Below, one piece after another: positions 44,752 through 52,184 of a stretch of DNA of 64,000 bases. Positions within the stretch are counted from its first letter, which is position 1, and each line of letters begins with the position of its first letter. The notes beneath the pieces are model-generated. The model was not told where the DNA came from and ran no database searches. It was given only the letters and a program-made list of their open reading frames with translations. The position numbers and the translations under genes are program-made. Source of the stretch: Clostridia bacterium (GTDB lineage Bacteria > Bacillota > Clostridia > Christensenellales > Aristaeellaceae); contig JAFPWH010000020.1 of the NCBI GenBank assembly GCA_017395065.1, positions 62,001 through 126,000 on the forward strand. Direction: 5' to 3'.

Positions 44752-44795
44752 GACAGCTCCCCCGGCAGGAAACCGATCAAAATCAGTATAAGGCT

Positions 44796-45138
44796 TCAGC
44801 CCTCCGGACCGTGCATATCCGGAAACCTACGAAGTGAGATATGCTCCACGGTGCCGGTGGAATAGTCGAAGTCGTCATTCGTTATAAGGTTTTTTTCCTC
44901 GATTGATCCAGCACGTTGAACAATGAGAACGCACGCTCGAATGCCTTTTCCTCGACCACAGTGTACGCCGCTTGAATCAGGTACTCTTTGCCGTTCTTCC
45001 GCGCAAGAAAGTCGATCTCCCGATTTTCTTTGGTGAACACGCACAGCTCATAACCCATGTATATGAGTTCATTGTATACGATGTTTTCCAGATTATGGGT
45101 CAGGTCGTATCGTCCGTTCTTTTGCCGTATGGAGTTGG
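44796..45138 (-). pseudogene. COG1373-type AAA ATPase with DUF4143, 3' remnant
   Basis: Translating the minus strand gives the typical DUF4143 end: NGRYDLTHNLENIVYNELIY, MGYELCVFTKENREIDFLAR, KNGKEYLIQAAYTVVEEKAF, NVLDQS, then after a one-base shift in a 7-T run near 44890 it continues NLITNDDFDYSTGTVEHISL. The ATPase domain and most of the protein are absent. The gene is thus 5'-truncated and frameshifted; the shift sits in a homopolymer and could also be a sequencing error. These ATPases are frequent mobile or defence-linked genes in Clostridia. Confidence 0.8.
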
Positions 45139-45140
45139 CT

Positions 45141-45219
45141 ACTGAAAACTTTGCAGAAAGTCAAGCAAAATTTTCAGTAATAGTGAAAATTTTGTACAAC
45201 CCCCGGCAAAGTTTTCAGT
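45141..45219. repeat. Four alternating copies of an ACTGAAAAnTTTGC motif
   Basis: ACTGAAAACTTTGC (45141-45154), its inverted form GCAAAATTTTCAGT (45165-45178), a direct near-copy AGTGAAAATTTTGT (45182-45195), and GCAAAGTTTTCAGT (45206-45219), where the outermost two are perfect 14-nt complements. The block lies at the truncated edge of the COG1373-type remnant, perhaps its old operator or the end of a mobile piece. Confidence 0.65.
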
Positions 45220-45311
45220 AAATGGCTTTACTCAGCAGCGACGTTTTCGTTCGGCATTGCCGGATCGGGCAGGAGCGTCGATGCACGGGAAAATTCTCTG
45301 CGGCGCGGCTG

Positions 45312-45340
45312 TTTACTTTTGGGCGAACTGCTGTTATAAT
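45312..45340 (+). promoter_or_regulatory. Promoter of the ThuA-like gene
   Basis: TTTACT, 17 nt, TATAAT on the plus strand, 33 nt before the ATG. Confidence 0.65.
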
Positions 45341-45372
45341 TCCGGAAGAAAACGAAAAGCGAGGTTCGTATC

Positions 45373-46035
45373 ATGCTGAATGTACTCGTGCTCTGCGACG
45401 ACTGCTGGCATCCGGCGGAGACGCTCGTGCGCGCGTTTGCCGCTTTGGACAAAGGCCGCTACACGCTCGACTACGTCATGGCCCCGCGGGACATCCTCTA
45501 CGACGAAATGCTCTACCGCTACGACGTCATCGTGCTGGCGCGCGCAAACAGCTTCAGCCCCGCGCTGAGCAGCAACAAGTGGTTCGACCCCAAATGGTGC
45601 GCGGTCATGCCCGAAAACTTCCGGCGGTACATCGAAAGCGGGCGCGGCTATATCGCGCTGCACGCCGGCCTTACGATGAAGACGGCGGAAGTCCCCGAGC
45701 TGGCCGCGCTGCACGGCAGCGAGTTCGTGTTCCATCCACCGCAGTGCCCCGTGACGGTGCGGCCCGTAAAGGACCACCCGATCGCGGAAGGCGTAAAGCC
45801 CTTCACCGCGCGGGACGAGCACTACGCGATCAAAATGCTGTGCGACGACGCCGACGTCTTCCTCGAGAGCGCCTCGGACAGCGAAGCCGGCGTGCAGGTC
45901 GCGGGCTACACGCGCCTGATCGGAAACGGCCGCCTCTGCGCGCTGACTCCCGGCCACACGCTCTCCGCGCTCGGCGATCCCAACTGCTTAAAGCTCATTT
46001 CCAACGCCATCGACTGGTGCGCAAAGCAAAAATAG
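45373..46035 (+). CDS. ThuA-like domain protein (trehalose-utilisation type)
   Basis: 220 residues of a class I glutamine-amidotransferase-like fold: MLNVLVLCDDCWHPAETLVRAF, RYDVIVLARANSF, YIESGRGYIALHAGLTM, and HPIAEGVKPFTARDEHYAI are the ThuA landmarks. In this family the catalytic Cys is usually missing, and here HAGLT stands in its place. Relatives lie in sugar-use clusters and may modify or bind 3-keto sugars. It is a single-gene unit with its own promoter and terminator. Confidence 0.82.
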   Translation: MLNVLVLCDDCWHPAETLVRAFAALDKGRYTLDYVMAPRDILYDEMLYRYDVIVLARANSFSPALSSNKWFDPKWCAVMPENFRRYIESGRGYIALHAGLTMKTAEVPELAALHGSEFVFHPPQCPVTVRPVKDHPIAEGVKPFTARDEHYAIKMLCDDADVFLESASDSEAGVQVAGYTRLIGNGRLCALTPGHTLSALGDPNCLKLISNAIDWCAKQK

Positions 46036-46036
46036 A

Positions 46037-46083
46037 ACCGCGGGCGCTCCCCCTTTCGGGCAGGTGCGCCTGCGGCTTTTTAT
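46037..46083 (+). terminator. Terminator after the ThuA-like gene
   Basis: A long GC stem (CCGCGGGCGC pairing with GCGCCTGCGG, one mismatch) followed by CTTTTTAT. Confidence 0.75.
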
Positions 46084-46137
46084 GTGAAGGATTCTTCTTA
46101 CTTTCTTTTGTCTGAAGCCCGGCCGCGGCTTCGTTCT

Positions 46138-46956
46138 CTATTCCCCGCCCAGCGGCAAGTGCACGATCTCGTTTAGCTGCCAGGAAGCGACCATGCGCTC
46201 GAACTGCGCCCTGTTTTCGTCCGCCTCCGCGGGGTAGCAGAAGTTGCCGATCAGTTCGACCCTATAGCCGAAGGCGCGCTCGTACCTTGCGGCCATCGCG
46301 CCGTAGAGCGTGCTGCCGCGCCTTTGGTGATAGTCCGACGTGATCACGGTCATGCTTTCGATGCCGTTTGCCATCAGGATTTCGAAGGTATTTTTCGCGT
46401 TCTCCATCGTGGTCATCGCGCTTTCGTCGGTCAGTATCCTTTCGGGCGCGATGCCGCAGTTTTCGCTCAGATACGCCTTCATCAGCCCCGCCTCGGTGTG
46501 TCCGTCGGGGTTGTTTTCGCCCGTCGCGCCGCCGGAGCAGACGACGAACGATTCCGGAAACGCGCGCGCGGCCTGCGCGGCGGCGTCGCAGCGGCCGATC
46601 AGCTCTTCGGTCATTTCGCCGTTTTCCAGTTCAAAGCCCAGCACCACGAAGGCGTGCCTGCCCGTGACCGGCAGCGCGGCAGGGTCGTCCGCGCCATAGA
46701 CGTACAGGCGGTATTCGGGATCGAGCCAGATCTTCCTCCAGTTTTCCACGATGACCGGCGCCACGCCGTCGTTGATCAGCGCGGCGCTTTCCTCCGCCCG
46801 GGCAAGCGCCTCCCCGGAAGGATCGTCACAGGCCGCGGCCAGATCCGTCAGCATGGCCGAATACAGGTCTTCCAGGCCCGTCTCCTCCTCCCCGCACGCG
46901 GCCGCAAATCCCGCGCACAGGCAAAGGCAAAGCAGCATACAAAGCAGTTTTTTCAT
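46138..46956 (-). CDS. Exported YdcF/DUF218-family protein
   Basis: 272 residues. Lipoprotein-like signal peptide (MKKLLCMLLCLCLCAGFAAACG, with a possible lipobox Cys near residue 21), then the DUF218 fold: HAFVVLGFELENGEMTEELIGRCDAA, SFVVCSGGATGENNPDGHTEAGLMKAYL, ILTDESAMTTMENAKNTFEIL and VITSDYHQRRGSTLYG, with the conserved Asp/His/Arg set. Relatives are thought to act on envelope sugars or lipid-linked precursors; the reaction is not known. Confidence 0.8.
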   Translation of the reverse strand: MKKLLCMLLCLCLCAGFAAACGEEETGLEDLYSAMLTDLAAACDDPSGEALARAEESAALINDGVAPVIVENWRKIWLDPEYRLYVYGADDPAALPVTGRHAFVVLGFELENGEMTEELIGRCDAAAQAARAFPESFVVCSGGATGENNPDGHTEAGLMKAYLSENCGIAPERILTDESAMTTMENAKNTFEILMANGIESMTVITSDYHQRRGSTLYGAMAARYERAFGYRVELIGNFCYPAEADENRAQFERMVASWQLNEIVHLPLGGE

Positions 46957-46999
46957 GGCAGGTCGTCTCCTTTTTCTCAGGCCGTCCTTTTTTCTCGGC

Positions 47000-48454
47000 C
47001 TATTCCGCTTTCCTGACGTCCAGCGTCACGTCTTCGCAGGCGCTGAGCTTTATGCTCGCTTCCGGGCCGAGGGTGCAGTTCCGGATGCGGATGCCGCGCG
47101 CGGGGTGGTCAGGGCCGAAGCCGCTTATGTCGACGGCCTCGATGCGGCGGTCTTCCTTTTCCCAGTAGTTGCGCGCCCAGCCGCTTAAGTAACAGTTGTT
47201 CAGGCTTATGTTTTCGAACGCGGGCGGCACGGGCGAGCCCTCGCCGTCGTCGTTGTATTTGACCGCGCAGATCTCGAAGCGGGAGAGGCGGCAGTCGGAG
47301 ACGGACACGTCACGCACGTACCCGCCGCGCTTCTTGGTGGCCTTGATCTGCACGCCGTAGAGGGAGTTGATCAGGTCGCAGTCCCAGATCTTCACGTCCT
47401 CCACGCCGCCGCTCATCTCGCTGCCGATGGCGATGCCGAGCCCCTTGTGGCTTAAGCAGTCGAACACGCGGACGCGGCGCGTGGGGCGGCCTATGACGTT
47501 GCCCTCCGGGTTTTTGCCGCTCTTGATGGCAACAGAGTCGTCGCCGGTAAAGAACTCGCAGCCGAAGAGCGTGCAGTCCTCGCTGGAATCCGGGTCCCAG
47601 CCGTCGCCGTTCCAGACGTCCTCGCTTTTGAAGACGCAGTGATCGGTCACGATGTGCTTCGAATACAGCATGTGCACGTTCCAGCTGGCGCCGTTTTGCA
47701 GCGTCAGCCCTGTGATGCGCACGTTTTCGCAGTTGGAGAGGTTGATCAGCCTGCCCCTGGGCCGCGCGGGGATCGTGTGGTCGTTTTCGTATTCCTTGAT
47801 TTTGTCGCCGAGGCTCTGAAGGTATTCCTTCATCAGCTCGCGCTCGGTTTTGATCACGTTCAGGCAGAGCGCCTGCCCGCCGCCCGAGATCGTGCCCTTG
47901 CCGTAGATCAGCACGTTTTTGCAGTTCGCGCCCGCGGCGTGATTCCTGCGGCCAAGGTTCAGAAGGCTCCTGTAGCACATCATTTCATAGCCCTCGAAGC
48001 GGCTGGGGATCTTGGGCGTGTAGTCCTCTACGTCCGCCGTGCCCTGCAGTACCGCGCCCTTTTCGAGATACAGCGCCATGTCGCCGTGCAGGTCGAGCGC
48101 GCCGGTCAGGTACGTACCTGCGGGCAGATAAAGCTCCTGCCCGGGCTTGAGCGCGTCGATGGCGTTTTGCAGCGCGCGCGTGTTCAGCGTCACGCCGTCG
48201 CCCTTCGCGCCGAAATCGAGCGCGCTTATCCGCTCGAAGGGCGGCGCGTACACAAAGCCGATCGCGCCTTCGTCGCCGCCCGCACTCTTTACGCCGATCT
48301 CCGCGTCCTCCGCGACGGGCAGCGTAAAATGCGTCTTTTGCGTCTTTCCGACGGGCGCGCCGTCCTCGTATACGGTGTATTCGCCGTCTTCGGGCCCGCT
48401 CTTTTCCCACCAAAGGGTCACTTCGCCGCCCGCCTGGGAATGATAGATCTGCAT
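47000..48454 (-). CDS. GH28 polygalacturonase-family hydrolase
   Basis: 484 residues. An N-terminal fibronectin-like piece (about 1-85) precedes a right-handed beta-helix. The catalytic set is seen as NGDGWDPDSS (first Asp), TGDDSVAIKSG (Asp pair), SHKGLGIAIGSE (in the place of GHG) and IKATK (RIK position). These hydrolyse alpha-1,4-galacturonide links in pectin. No signal peptide is seen, so it would act on imported or cell-bound oligogalacturonides. A consensus promoter lies at 48507-48535. Confidence 0.92.
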   Translation of the reverse strand: MQIYHSQAGGEVTLWWEKSGPEDGEYTVYEDGAPVGKTQKTHFTLPVAEDAEIGVKSAGGDEGAIGFVYAPPFERISALDFGAKGDGVTLNTRALQNAIDALKPGQELYLPAGTYLTGALDLHGDMALYLEKGAVLQGTADVEDYTPKIPSRFEGYEMMCYRSLLNLGRRNHAAGANCKNVLIYGKGTISGGGQALCLNVIKTERELMKEYLQSLGDKIKEYENDHTIPARPRGRLINLSNCENVRITGLTLQNGASWNVHMLYSKHIVTDHCVFKSEDVWNGDGWDPDSSEDCTLFGCEFFTGDDSVAIKSGKNPEGNVIGRPTRRVRVFDCLSHKGLGIAIGSEMSGGVEDVKIWDCDLINSLYGVQIKATKKRGGYVRDVSVSDCRLSRFEICAVKYNDDGEGSPVPPAFENISLNNCYLSGWARNYWEKEDRRIEAVDISGFGPDHPARGIRIRNCTLGPEASIKLSACEDVTLDVRKAE

Positions 48455-48506
48455 AGTTGCCTCCTTTGCGTCCGGATGGATTTTCCGGCTCTGCGCTTAT
48501 AGTCTG

Positions 48507-48535
48507 ATAATAATGCACGCAGGCGGCTTTGTCAA
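48507..48535 (-). promoter_or_regulatory. Promoter of the GH28 gene
   Basis: Minus strand TTGACA, 17 nt, TATTAT, about 50 nt before the start codon. Confidence 0.75.
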
Positions 48536-48629
48536 GAGAATTGCGAGGTTTTGCCTGTTTGGCAGGGCGTGCGCGAAATATGCGGCAGCGGAAGGCATAA
48601 GCACATAAACGGATTATACGACTGATATA

Positions 48630-48658
48630 TTGCAAAATACAGCCGATTATAGTATAAT
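48630..48658 (+). promoter_or_regulatory. Promoter placing transcription start at a GTG codon
   Basis: TTGCAA, 17 nt, TATAAT on the plus strand. The expected start point, 6-7 nt past the -10 box, falls on the GTG at 48665. Confidence 0.75.
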
Positions 48659-48664
48659 ATACAT

Positions 48665-49288
48665 GTGAGAGAGACAAGAGAATCGTCCATCGGGATCGTC
48701 AACAATAAAAGGTTATACGAAACCACGCCCGAAATACAGGCCTTTACCGGGATCGACGACGCCGCCGAATATTTCAAATACACAAACAAATGGGGAGATA
48801 CGGCGACGCCGATCGACAAAGAAGGCTTTAGGGGTATCGGGCTTGAGCTTTTGAAAGAACTTTGCGAAGGGATCAGATGGGGACAGCAGGCGTTTTCGAT
48901 CGGTGCCGACATGCCGATGACGATAAAATGCGCTGACTTCAGAGGTACGACGCTCGGTGATTATTGCGACACTACGTCCGAAATCAGATTCCGAAGGGGC
49001 CTGAAGCCGGAATATGCTTTTTCGACCGCCGTTCACGAGATGGCGCATCACGCAGATCATATCATGGGCCATCCATCGGGCGATATACTGAAAGCAGCCG
49101 TGCGAAAGCTCAGGAGCGATTATTCATTGAAGCAGATCAACAACATGAAGGCGGCCATCGCCGGAAAATACTGGACGGACCCGTCCGAGATACTGGCCTA
49201 CAGCATGGACAAGTATTGTCTCGGGAAAGGGAATCCGCTCGCCGCAGAAGTCGCGGAAGCGTTTTTAAGGAGGTGCAGGCAGAAATGA
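48665..49288 (+). CDS. Zincin-like metallopeptidase, apparently leaderless mRNA
   Basis: 207 residues. The zinc motif HEMAHHADH (HExxH type) is near residue 125, preceded by the strand TTSEIRFRRGLKPEYAFSTAV; helices follow. It resembles phage- or mobile-element-linked zincins (ImmA-like or SprT-like), but I cannot name the family. The GTG start at 48665 sits at the predicted transcription start, 6 nt after TATAAT, with no ribosome site, so translation may be leaderless; otherwise the gene is 5'-truncated. The 3' end overlaps the next gene by 4 nt (ATGA). Confidence 0.7.
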   Translation: MRETRESSIGIVNNKRLYETTPEIQAFTGIDDAAEYFKYTNKWGDTATPIDKEGFRGIGLELLKELCEGIRWGQQAFSIGADMPMTIKCADFRGTTLGDYCDTTSEIRFRRGLKPEYAFSTAVHEMAHHADHIMGHPSGDILKAAVRKLRSDYSLKQINNMKAAIAGKYWTDPSEILAYSMDKYCLGKGNPLAAEVAEAFLRRCRQK

Positions 49289-49494
49289 GATATGTCAACG
49301 TATTATGGCCCGAAGAGATGGAAAAAGAGTACCTGCGCCTGTTCGGCGAATGCACGGACATGACGCCCGAACAGGACATGGAGGACGAAGCCCGCTTCGC
49401 CCTGATCGTAAACCGCTACATTTCGGAGCACGCCTCGGAAAAGCTGAAAAACTGGCTTAAAGAGCTGGAAGAAACAGAGAATCAGCCTGCATGA
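49285..49494 (+). CDS. Small acidic helical partner protein of the zincin
   Basis: 69 residues, rich in Glu (WPEEMEKEYLRLFGECTD, then helices with EARFALIVNRYISEHASEKL). No known family. It begins with an ATGA overlap of the zincin stop, and AAGGAGG precedes it, so the two are coupled. A strong terminator follows directly. The pairing of a protease-like gene with a small acidic partner recalls antitoxin or substrate-adaptor pairs; the role is unproven. Confidence 0.65.
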   Translation: MRYVNVLWPEEMEKEYLRLFGECTDMTPEQDMEDEARFALIVNRYISEHASEKLKNWLKELEETENQPA

Positions 49495-49500
49495 CGAAAG

Positions 49501-49521
49501 CCGCCTGCGGGCGGTTTTTTT
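49501..49521 (+). terminator. Terminator after the zincin pair
   Basis: CCGCC/GGCGG stem with 4-nt loop followed by seven T. Confidence 0.85.
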
Positions 49522-49662
49522 GTACCGGACAAATCCGGCGCAAGGAGAAAATCGCAAGACATGCCGTCCGCGCACAAAAATAATCCGCCCGCCGTCCCAA
49601 AACCGCTTGATTTTCCGCGGGAAACGTGAGATGATATACAAAACGACGGGAGGCTGCGCAGT

Positions 49663-50622
49663 ATGCAAAACTATTTGTTCGTCCATTTCCGTGAGACCAC
49701 CTCGCCCGAGGGCGAGCAGGTGTATTTCGCCCTGAGCCGCGACGGCTTCAATTGGCACAGCTTGAACGACGCAAAGCCCATCCTCTGGGCGTATCAGGGC
49801 GATCACGGCGTTCGGGACATGACGGTGATCCGCGACCGAAATACCGGCAAGTTCCACATTTTCGCCACCGATCTTTCGCTCTCCTACGGCATGCGCACGA
49901 AATACAAGCATTCCTGGGCCAACATCTCCCGCTTCGGCAGCAAGGCGCTGGCGCACTGGGAGAGCGAAAACCTGACCGACTGGACCGAGGAAGAGCTGAT
50001 CACGCTCGGCGACGAGCGCCTCGGCTGCCTCTGGGCCCCAGACGTCATTTACGACAGAAAGCGCGGCGATTACGTGCTGCACTGGTCCAGCTCCCGCGCG
50101 TCCAACGATTTCGGCTGCAAGGGCATCTATTATTCCAGGACCGCCGATTTCAGGCACTTTTCCGAGCCAGCGCTGCTTTTCGACAAGCCGGACGGCAGCG
50201 TGATCGATTCGGCGATGTACGAGGAGGACGGCAAATACTACCTCTTCGTAAAGAGCGAGAACAACCCGAAAAACATCGCCCTGCTCCGCGCGGACGAGCC
50301 CACAGGCAAATTTGAATACGTCCCCGCCTTCGACGAGGCGGTGCGGGACATCGACGGCGGCTTTTACGAGGCGCCCACCGCGGTCAAACTGGACGACGGC
50401 CGCTGGTGCCTGTTTCTGGACTATTACGGCGTGCCGGGCGCGGGCCAGGGCTACGTTCCCTACGTCGCAAGCAGCCTGGCCAAAGCCGATTTCCGGCGCA
50501 GCGACAGCGCCTTCCACTTCCCCTACGGCTTCAAGCACGGCACGATCCTGACCATCACCCCCGAGGAATACGAGCGCATGGAGAGCTACGACTGGGGGCA
50601 GTGGAAGGAGGGGAGATGGTGA
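49663..50622 (+). CDS. GH43-family arabinosidase/xylosidase-like hydrolase
   Basis: 319 residues, beta-propeller. Opening LFVHFRETTSPEGEQVYFALSRDGFNWH, then GDHGVRDMTVIRDRNTGKFHIFATDLS, CLWAPDVIYDRKRGDYVLHWSSS and GGFYEAPTAVKLDDGRWCLFLDYYG are the typical blades; the Asp of VRD, the Asp of WAPDV and the Glu of YEAP fit the GH43 catalytic set. No signal peptide is seen. It probably removes arabinose or xylose side groups from pectic fragments. A long hairpin array follows its stop codon. Confidence 0.82.
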   Translation: MQNYLFVHFRETTSPEGEQVYFALSRDGFNWHSLNDAKPILWAYQGDHGVRDMTVIRDRNTGKFHIFATDLSLSYGMRTKYKHSWANISRFGSKALAHWESENLTDWTEEELITLGDERLGCLWAPDVIYDRKRGDYVLHWSSSRASNDFGCKGIYYSRTADFRHFSEPALLFDKPDGSVIDSAMYEEDGKYYLFVKSENNPKNIALLRADEPTGKFEYVPAFDEAVRDIDGGFYEAPTAVKLDDGRWCLFLDYYGVPGAGQGYVPYVASSLAKADFRRSDSAFHFPYGFKHGTILTITPEEYERMESYDWGQWKEGRW

Positions 50623-50627
50623 AAAAA

Positions 50628-50990
50628 GGGGCTGCCGGGCAGCCCCTCGAATGAAATGAATCAGAGATTCATTTCATTCGGTGGGATTTGTGCTGCGGTA
50701 AGCGCGTTTTTTGTACAAACGGCCGGTTGCCGATCGTTAAGCAACAGGTCAGCAGTTTTTGCTAAAAACGCTGCAGCGTTTTTCGGGCGCAAGGCGCGCT
50801 GCTTCAAATCTTTGATTTGAACCAGTGCGTCCCGCCACAGGCGGGATCGATTTGCCAAAGGCAAATCGACCTCAAACTGAAAGGTATGAATTCTTGCTCC
50901 CGGGCGGCAAGCTGCCCCTCGCAAAAATTCTCCTCGAACCGGCAAAGCCGGTCCTGCGGATTAAAGTCGGAGGGGCTGCGGCCCCTCCGA
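50628..50990. repeat. Array of about ten perfect or near-perfect short-loop hairpins
   Basis: Self-complementary units follow one another in about 360 nt: 50628-50646 (9-bp stem, 1-nt loop), 50648-50680 (15 bp, 3-nt loop), 50752-50774, 50764-50783 (20-nt palindrome), 50803-50821 (8 bp), 50830-50846 (7 bp), 50847-50869 (10 bp), 50902-50917, 50938-50952 (6 bp) and 50967-50990 (10 bp). Most loops are only three bases (AAA, TTT, ACA, AGA). The first may serve as terminator of the GH43 gene. No ORF of coding character spans the block. The rest (50991-51080) shows nothing I can name. Confidence 0.85.
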
Positions 50991-51086
50991 ACCTCCCTTG
51001 GGGCTTTTGTATTTGTACTGCAGTCCCATCAATACAGAACAATCGTCAAGCTTCCAGAAAATGCGGTTTTTTCCGGTACACAAGTG

Positions 51087-51115
51087 TTGACACGCGATAA
51101 CCTATATAGTATTAC
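51087..51115 (+). promoter_or_regulatory. Promoter of the small AT-rich ORF
   Basis: TTGACA, 17 nt, TATTAC on the plus strand; start codon at 51172. Confidence 0.6.
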
Positions 51116-51171
51116 GTAAGAGTAAATTAATGATATTCTTTTATGTTGGACAATAGAAAGGAGCGGTCATC

Positions 51172-51384
51172 ATGGCAAATGAATACACCGTAAAACGTGA
51201 TTTTCAAATTGGCGATTATCATGTTCTTGAATTAGACCGCGATTTTGATTCTTTTGGTTCAGGCATACCAAGAGCATTGATTGACGGCAAAATTGTCAAA
51301 TTTACACTCAATTCAATCAGGAATTGGATTATCATAAGACAGCATGGGTCATATGCTGGCAAAACAGTAACAATACTGGATTAA
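51172..51384 (+). CDS. Small uncharacterised protein
   Basis: 70 residues (MANEYTVKRDFQIGDYHVLE...YAGKTVTILD), rich in beta-strand residues, with no signal or membrane segment. AAAGGAG lies 8 nt before the ATG. AT-rich, like the neighbouring toxin-antitoxin region, but on the opposite strand. The sequence resembles short sandwich or translation-factor-like folds only loosely, and no family is recognised. Confidence 0.6.
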   Translation: MANEYTVKRDFQIGDYHVLELDRDFDSFGSGIPRALIDGKIVKFTLNSIRNWIIIRQHGSYAGKTVTILD

Positions 51385-51405
51385 AAGAGCCGCCTACGGG
51401 CGGCT
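51382..51405 (-). terminator. Terminator of hicB
   Basis: Stem AGCCGCC/GGCGGCT; on the minus strand it is followed by CTTTTAA, just past the hicB stop. Confidence 0.7.
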
Positions 51406-51415
51406 GAGAGAATGG

Positions 51416-51805
51416 TCAGGTGAGTTGCAGTTCTTTTTTGAGTGCTTTTTGAAGCAGTTGAGAACAGTTTATGCCTTGCTTGTCTGCCATAAAGGACATC
51501 CACGCCGGCAAGGAAACGTTCTTGCGGACAGCTCTTGTATCGGTTTCCTGGCGATACTTGAGCAAATCAACGTCGATCAGCACGACCGTCGATTTTCCAT
51601 CTGCAATAGCAGCCGGTTCGGACGGTTCGGGCAACGGCTGTCCGACATCTTCCAGCACACAGAGACATCCCGCGAGAGCATCACGGACGTTATCGAGCGT
51701 TTCTTCAATCGTTCTTCCGGTCGTAATACAACCCGATACGTCCGGTACACGAATGAAGTAGCCCCTTTCGTCGGGCGCAAGAAGCGCAGGGTACACTTTC
51801 TTCAT
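51416..51805 (-). CDS. hicB: HicB-family antitoxin
   Basis: 129 residues. The N-terminal HicB-like domain (YPALLAPDERGYFIRVPDVSGCITTGRTIEETLDNVRDAL, about 5-45) is a partial RNase-H-like fold that covers HicA. The C-terminal part (ETDTRAVRKNVSLPAWMSFMADKQGINCSQLLQKAL, about 90-125) is a ribbon-helix-helix DNA-binding unit, so it should repress the pair by binding the dyad at 52078-52124. GAGGAGG stands 6 nt before the ATG; the longer reading is rejected. It lies 62 nt downstream of hicA. Confidence 0.92.
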   Translation of the reverse strand: MKKVYPALLAPDERGYFIRVPDVSGCITTGRTIEETLDNVRDALAGCLCVLEDVGQPLPEPSEPAAIADGKSTVVLIDVDLLKYRQETDTRAVRKNVSLPAWMSFMADKQGINCSQLLQKALKKELQLT

Positions 51806-51867
51806 TGGCTTCCTCCTCACGTTTCGGACGGGTGCGCAGGGGAGAAGAACTCCCCCACGCCGGCAGG

Positions 51868-52047
51868 TCATTTGTTTATTCCCGCCTCTTTCAGGATGTA
51901 GCGTCGGTCATTCTCGTTGAAATCGTGACGCTTAACCGGGATGGTTTGATTGGTTTTGGGATTCCAATAGATTGAGTGCTTGCCCTCGCGTTTGAGTTTG
52001 AATCCCGCCCGTTTCAAATCATCGATTGTTTCCTGACGTGGTGTCAT
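51868..52047 (-). CDS. hicA: HicA-family mRNA interferase toxin
   Basis: 59 residues, standard HicA length (MTPRQETIDDLKRAGFKLKR...KEAGINK). The double-stranded RNA-binding-like fold carries the catalytic His in REGKHSIYWNP near residue 25, and PVKRHDFNENDRRYILKEAGI is the family end. HicA cuts mRNAs and slows growth when HicB is lost. The ATG at 52047 has GGGAGGTG about 10 nt upstream. That ribosome site is exactly complementary to the 5' end of the predicted RNA at 52124-52177. Confidence 0.92.
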   Translation of the reverse strand: MTPRQETIDDLKRAGFKLKREGKHSIYWNPKTNQTIPVKRHDFNENDRRYILKEAGINK

Positions 52048-52073
52048 AACAGCAACACCTCCCGTCGGAGTAT

Positions 52074-52101
52074 ATTATACACATTCTTACACAAAAATCA
52101 A
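52074..52101 (-). promoter_or_regulatory. Promoter of hicAB
   Basis: Minus strand TTGATT, 16 nt, TATAAT; lies inside the operator dyad. Confidence 0.75.
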
Positions 52102-52124
52102 GTGACTTTGTGCAAAAATGTGTA
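52078..52124. promoter_or_regulatory. Probable HicB operator dyad
   Basis: Arms of 18 nt, TACACATTCTTACACAAA (52078-52095) and the complement of 52107-52124, match at 16 of 18 positions with an 11-nt spacer. They cover the -35 and -10 zone of the hicAB promoter, as expected for autorepression by HicB. Confidence 0.7.
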
Positions 52125-52177
52125 AAAAATGCTCCGCAATCAGGATGATCCGTCATGCGGAGCGAGGTGTTGCTGTC
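52124..52177 (-). ncRNA. Predicted small RNA complementary to the hicA ribosome-binding site
   Basis: A complete tiny transcription unit: consensus promoter (52185-52213), expected start near 52177, then a 5' segment ACAGCAACACCTC, then the terminator hairpin GCTCCGCA/TGCGGAGC followed by ATTTTTT. Total length is about 53 nt, with no ORF. The 5' 13 nt are a perfect complement of GAGGTGTTGCTGT, which is the ribosome site and spacer of hicA, 102 nt downstream on the same strand. Pairing would hide the hicA ribosome site. Confidence 0.65.
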
Positions 52178-52184
52178 GAGTATC

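Noticed and set aside
44880-44900. True inactivating frameshift in the COG1373-type relic
   Set aside because: Not fully rejected, but the shift is in a run of seven T and may be a sequencing error; the 5' truncation alone already makes it a relic.
45222-46115. 297-codon frame overlapping the ThuA-like gene
   Set aside because: Shadow frame of a GC-rich gene; the ThuA-like frame has clear family motifs, promoter and terminator.
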